Below are positions 15,146 to 17,569 of a DNA stretch of 17,569 nucleotides, piece by piece. The position numbers were made by a program, and so were the translations under genes. The first letter of the stretch is position 1. The number at the start of each line of letters is the position of its first letter. The notes beneath the pieces are model-generated. The model was not told the DNA's origin. It saw only the letters and a program-made list of their open reading frames with translations, and searched no databases. The stretch lies in contig SMWC01000081.1 in the NCBI GenBank assembly GCA_004357505.1, positions 1 to 17,569 of the forward strand, written 5' to 3'. Source of the stretch: Gammaproteobacteria bacterium. GTDB taxonomy: Bacteria; Pseudomonadota; Gammaproteobacteria; Steroidobacterales; Rariloculaceae.

Positions 15146-15556
15146 TCAGCGCGTCAACTGCGCCAGCGAGCGCAGCTGATGTCTGCCTTCCCAATCGCGA
15201 TAGCGGATGGCGGCCGCATGTTCGGTTGGCTCTTGCCAGTCGCCTCGATGGGCAAGCAAGAAGTCCTCACCGCTGATCTTCGCTTGCCACGCCTCGCCCT
15301 CCCAGTCGATGAATGCAAGGCTACTATTGGAATGGCGACTCCATCGACTCAAATTTTGCGGAACGTGCTCGAATGCACCGTCGCGAATCCAGGCCGTCCA
15401 TCTTTCCCCGTTCCAGGTGACGAACTCCATTCTATCTTGCGCCCACGGTTGATTGGCAAGCGCGCTATCGGTATCGATGGTCGCATAAAATGCGAGCCTG
15501 GCCGCCAGTATGGTGACCAGAAACGCTGCCAACAGGCCGAGGATTACCTTCGCCAC
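15146..15556 (-). CDS. Unrecognised membrane-anchored protein with internal W-x-G-E repeat, upstream of coxB
   Basis: A 136-residue protein with one N-terminal hydrophobic helix (about 4-24, anchor or signal) and a soluble rest, probably periplasmic. I do not recognise a family. The soluble part has two similar units: FVTWNGERWTAWIRDGAFEH (45-64) and FIDWEGEAWQAKISGEDFLL (82-101), plus a weaker third around RDWEGRHQL (120-128). This looks like a repeated small beta-hairpin. There are no Cys or CXXCH motifs and no obvious metal site. The start is GTG 15556 with a strong GGGGGG ribosome site about 6 bases upstream. Its stop is 10 bases before the TTG start of coxB, so it is probably the first gene of the cox transcript. 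Its position suggests an oxidase-related role, as inference. Confidence 0.75.
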   Translation of the reverse strand: MAKVILGLLAAFLVTILAARLAFYATIDTDSALANQPWAQDRMEFVTWNGERWTAWIRDGAFEHVPQNLSRWSRHSNSSLAFIDWEGEAWQAKISGEDFLLAHRGDWQEPTEHAAAIRYRDWEGRHQLRSLAQLTR

Positions 15557-15585
15557 TAATTCCCCCCAGAATTAATTAGGCGTGA

Positions 15586-15601
15586 ATGTTATATACAACA
15601 T
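15586..15601. repeat. AT-rich near-palindrome upstream of the cox operon
   Basis: ATGTTATATACAACAT reads the same on the other strand at 14 of 16 positions. It ends 29 bases before GTG 15556, the first gene of the probable cox transcript. It contains a TATAAC hexamer on the minus strand that could serve as a -10 element, although no good -35 element stands at the right distance. It could be an operator overlapping the promoter or simply an AT-rich promoter. The rest of the 217-base gap (15557-15773) shows nothing else I can support. Confidence 0.45.
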
Positions 15602-15773
15602 GGGAGCGGTCAGCCTCACCTGCGCCGCCCAACGACGGTCACATGCTACACAAATCGGGCAGGAAATGAAATTCTAGGACCTCGATAGAATGGACGTTGA
15701 AGCGCCGGCCGCAGCACAAAAAACCCCCGCGCCAAGCGGCAGAATCAACGCGCGACTCGCCCCGATTTCCGGC

Positions 15774-16493
15774 TCAATTTCCACGACGCCTGACCGAGGT
15801 AACGCCTAGAACCACGGCCATCGCAACGAGTACGCCCGCAAGCCCAAACCATTGGATCGCGTATCCCAGGTGCTGTTCCGGTGCCATCGTGCGAGGCTCC
15901 CATTCGCGTACGAATCCATCGGGGTACTCCGAAGCCAGCCACAGTTGATAGTTAAACAGCGGTACTCCCAAGCGCAGCTCGAGTTCGTCAATACTGGGGA
16001 ATAACACGACTTGCGGCCAGCTGTCCGCCTCATTCGGTGCGGCCGTCGCCAGCTTGAGTCCGGGCCGGGGCAGCGTGTCGATTCGCCCTCGAATCTCTCG
16101 GACTGCCTCACTCACGGCGATCTGTGGAAGCACCCGGCGGTCGGGGTCGGCCCTGACCCAGCCTCGATTCACCAGCAGCCACCGCTCGCCGCGTAGCAGC
16201 TGAAACGGCGTCAGCACATGATATCCTGCCTGCCCCTGGTGGATCATGTTGTCCAACAGAAGCTGTCGTGAGGAATCATACCGGCCGCGCAGCTCGAGTG
16301 TCCGATAGCGATTCTCCTCGAGCCACTGGTTCTCGACTGGAGTCGTGAGAGCGGGAAGATCCTGTCCGGAGAGAAATTGATCGAAGAGTGGTGCCTTCTC
16401 CGCGGCCCGGCGCAACTGCCACTCGCCCAGCGACAGGAGCAGCGCCAGCAGCACCAGGAAGGCGACAGCAGGAATTGCGCGGCCGATGTACAT
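15774..16493 (-). CDS. surf1: SURF1-family cytochrome oxidase assembly protein
   Basis: A 239-residue protein with the SURF1 layout: an N-terminal membrane helix (6-23), LGEWQLRRAAEKAPLF (22-37), GRYDSSRQLLLDN, GYHVLTPFQL, WLLVNRGWVRAD, and a C-terminal helix begun by EQHLGYAIQWFGLA (209-222). SURF1 helps insert or deliver haem a to subunit I. ATG 16493 follows the TAG of the 43-residue gene by only three bases, so the two are likely co-translated. It is separated from the next gene downstream by 217 bases, so coxBAC may have its own promoter. Confidence 0.94.
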   Translation of the reverse strand: MYIGRAIPAVAFLVLLALLLSLGEWQLRRAAEKAPLFDQFLSGQDLPALTTPVENQWLEENRYRTLELRGRYDSSRQLLLDNMIHQGQAGYHVLTPFQLLRGERWLLVNRGWVRADPDRRVLPQIAVSEAVREIRGRIDTLPRPGLKLATAAPNEADSWPQVVLFPSIDELELRLGVPLFNYQLWLASEYPDGFVREWEPRTMAPEQHLGYAIQWFGLAGVLVAMAVVLGVTSVRRRGN

Positions 16494-16496
16494 CAG

Positions 16497-16628
16497 CTAT
16501 CCAGCAGCGCCCGAGGCAGTCAATAGCGCTAACAAGATGAAGCCTGCGTAGAGAGATATCGACAGCAATACTAGTAACCAGGTGCTGATTCGAACCTTTT
16601 TGATGAGTTGTTCTTGCTTGTCTCTCAT
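16497..16628 (-). CDS. 43-residue single-TM small protein upstream of SURF1
   Basis: A short frame, ATG 16628 to TAG 16497, encoding a 43-residue protein. A basic head, MRDKQEQLIKKVR (1-13), is followed by a long hydrophobic stretch, ISTWLLVLLSISLYAGF and ILLALLTASGAAG (14-43), giving one membrane helix with the N-terminus probably inside. An in-frame TAG lies just upstream, so this ATG is the only likely start; its ribosome site is weak and close. The shape (KK-R head, helix with a YxGF motif) resembles the small cytochrome oxidase assembly proteins known from cox clusters of Betaproteobacteria, but the match is from general pattern only. The stop lies three bases before the SURF1 start. Confidence 0.55.
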   Translation of the reverse strand: MRDKQEQLIKKVRISTWLLVLLSISLYAGFILLALLTASGAAG

Positions 16629-16854
16629 TCTCCGGCTCGTCTAATTTTAAGGCCCCTTCGCTGGCCCGACCACGTCGGGAGCAGCAGCACTCACCACCGA
16701 GCGCCGCAGCTTGCGGCAGACCGACGGTATCGCCACACATCGTAGACGGGAAAGGATAAGAACATCAATCCGCTCGGGTGCGCAGACTGTTGTAAGATGC
16801 GAAAAGATCAACGCAGGTAGGGCCTTGCAACGTCGCTTCTCGGAGTTTGGAAAA
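16629..16854. other. Divergent intergenic region between the SURF1 pair and the universal stress protein gene
   Basis: This 226-base gap should carry both promoters. On the plus strand a TAAGAT hexamer at about 16793-16798 lies about 57 bases before the stress-protein start and could be a -10 element, but I see no convincing -35. No ORF or RNA gene is supported here. Confidence 0.3.
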
Positions 16855-17307
16855 ATGACAAAACCGATCGACCGTATTATGGTTCCGTTGGACTATTCAG
16901 AACCCGCCTTTCACGCGGCATGGATCGCATTGGCAATCGCCCGATCTATGCGGGCATCGCTCACGCTATTTCATATTCATCTCCAGGAAAAAGCGACGCG
17001 TGAAACAGTCGTGATCGAGTACAAGAAGCTCTCGGCGCTCACTGATGAAAGCTACCCCTCCTTGTTAGAAGACGTCGTGGTCGATCCTTCCGTCGACAGT
17101 CTCAAGGCCCGTGCTTTCAGCGAAGTTGAATTCGAGACAGCCTCACATTCGTTGTCCAACGAAATTTGCGACTATGCAAAAGATCACGAGATCGGCTTAA
17201 TCGTGATTGGGGCCAAGATTCACTCGGCGCTCCATGATCTACTTCTAGGCAACTTGACTGCCAAGGTCGTGGACAAGGCCCCCTGCCCTGTGACAGTCGT
17301 TCATTAA
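16855..17307 (+). CDS. Universal stress protein (UspA) family, single domain
   Basis: A 150-residue single-domain Usp protein. The first strand, IDRIMVPLDYSEPAFHAAWIA, is typical of UspA, followed by ASLTLFHIHL. The C-terminal part, EIGLIVIGAKIHSALHDLLLGNLTAKVVDKAPCPVTVVH, is the nucleotide-binding end of the fold. In ATP-binding members this reads G-x2-G-x9-G-S/T; here the second Gly is Ile and the last pair is GN, so ATP binding may be weak or absent. ATG 16855 is preceded by GGAG 9 bases upstream. It stands alone on the plus strand, divergent from the SURF1 pair, and converges with the fragment at the right edge. The longer upstream frame has no Usp similarity and was not used. Confidence 0.9.
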   Translation: MTKPIDRIMVPLDYSEPAFHAAWIALAIARSMRASLTLFHIHLQEKATRETVVIEYKKLSALTDESYPSLLEDVVVDPSVDSLKARAFSEVEFETASHSLSNEICDYAKDHEIGLIVIGAKIHSALHDLLLGNLTAKVVDKAPCPVTVVH

Positions 17308-17412
17308 TATCGAAAAACATCGCTGTACGAGAAATTCGAGAGACAGGGGCGATCTACTACGTCGGCGAATGCGCGATCACGAATCGGGAGGGGCACGCGG
17401 GCTTCAGCACCG

Positions 17413-17569
17413 CTACGGAAAGCCGATCAATCGCCCCGCCAACACGACACTGACCCATAGCGACAATGAAACCAGGCCTACCAGCCTGCTCCTGATCGCA
17501 CTCACCTTCATCTCGCTCGTCATGATCAATCGGCGGCGGATCGTGAACATAAAGATCAACACGAGACAC
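17413..17569 (-). CDS. C-terminal fragment of a membrane protein (possibly DUF6644-like), 5' end beyond window
   Basis: A minus-strand open frame enters from the right edge and stops at TAG 17413-17415, giving 51 residues: the end of a hydrophobic helix (CLVLIFMFTI), a polar basic loop (RRRLIMTSEMKVSAIRSR) and a final helix ending WVSVVLAGRLIGFP. A terminal helix ending in GRLI-aromatic is what I recall from DUF6644-type membrane proteins, but so little is visible that this is only a suggestion. It converges with the stress protein gene, with 105 bases between the stop codons and no clear terminator. Confidence 0.5.
   Translation of the reverse strand, partial: CLVLIFMFTIRRRLIMTSEMKVSAIRSRLVGLVSLSLWVSVVLAGRLIGFP

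Noticed and set aside
14104..15276. A 390-codon plus-strand open frame
   Set aside because: It is antisense to coxB, whose CuA and haem motifs are unambiguous; the translated protein is rich in His, Arg and Asp with no recognisable domain.
15718..15740. Possible intrinsic terminator after SURF1 (GC-rich stretch then six T on the minus strand)
   Set aside because: The best stem is only four pairs (CCGC/GCGG) with extra G before the T run, too weak to call.
16711..16854. N-terminal extension of the universal stress protein to an upstream start
   Set aside because: The extra 48 residues are Arg-rich and unlike the family, whereas ATG 16855 has a well-placed GGAG and starts directly at the first Usp strand.
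17357..17569. 70-codon minus-strand frame at the right edge
   Set aside because: A neighbouring frame on the same strand gives a convincing loop-plus-helix membrane C-terminus, while this one is polar and unpatterned.

Overview
The window carries a respiratory gene cluster, almost all on the minus strand (reads right to left): a caa3-type cytochrome c oxidase locus followed by a complete Alternative Complex III (ACIII, quinol:cytochrome c oxidoreductase) operon. The coxB-coxA-ctaG-coxC order, a DUF2909-type twin-TM protein, SURF1 and moderately high GC suggest an uncultured Gammaproteobacterium, perhaps marine or sediment-dwelling. That placement is an inference; no rRNA or taxonomic marker gene is present.

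Layout from the right edge. A C-terminal fragment of a membrane protein (17413-17569, minus) faces a plus-strand universal stress protein (16855-17307). A divergent intergenic region follows. Then come minus-strand genes for a 43-residue single-TM protein (16497-16628), SURF1 (15774-16493), an unrecognised membrane-anchored protein with an internal W-x-G-E repeat (15146-15556), coxB with a fused cytochrome c domain, coxA (A1-type haem-copper oxidase), ctaG/cox11 and coxC. A small plus-strand DUF2909-type gene (10618-10815) interrupts the run and overlaps coxC tail to tail.

The ACIII operon begins with a GldC-like gene (10156-10563) whose stop codon abuts the actA start. It continues actA (pentahaem), actB1 (Mo-oxidoreductase-like, Tat signal), actB2 (four Fe-S clusters), actC, actD, actE (monohaem) and actF. 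ActB, a single fused protein in Rhodothermus, is split here. Most junctions are ATGA or longer overlaps, so the subunits are probably translationally coupled.

Left of actF lies a different three-gene run: a secreted protein of unknown function, a small DUF6152-like periplasmic protein, and an exported Amidohydrolase_3/YtcJ-like enzyme with a glycine-rich insert, cut by the left edge. Nothing links it functionally to respiration.

Together the central genes can encode a quinol-to-oxygen route without cytochrome bc1: ActC/ActF oxidise quinol, ActB2/ActA/ActE carry electrons by Fe-S and haem c, and the cytochrome c domain and CuA of CoxB pass them to CoxA. The least explained pieces are the GldC-like protein at the head of the operon, the repeat protein before coxB, the 43-residue protein before SURF1, and the retained four-cysteine motif in ActB1. 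No tRNA, rRNA, CRISPR array, insertion sequence or convincing intrinsic terminator was seen, and no gene-free stretch exceeds 300 bases.
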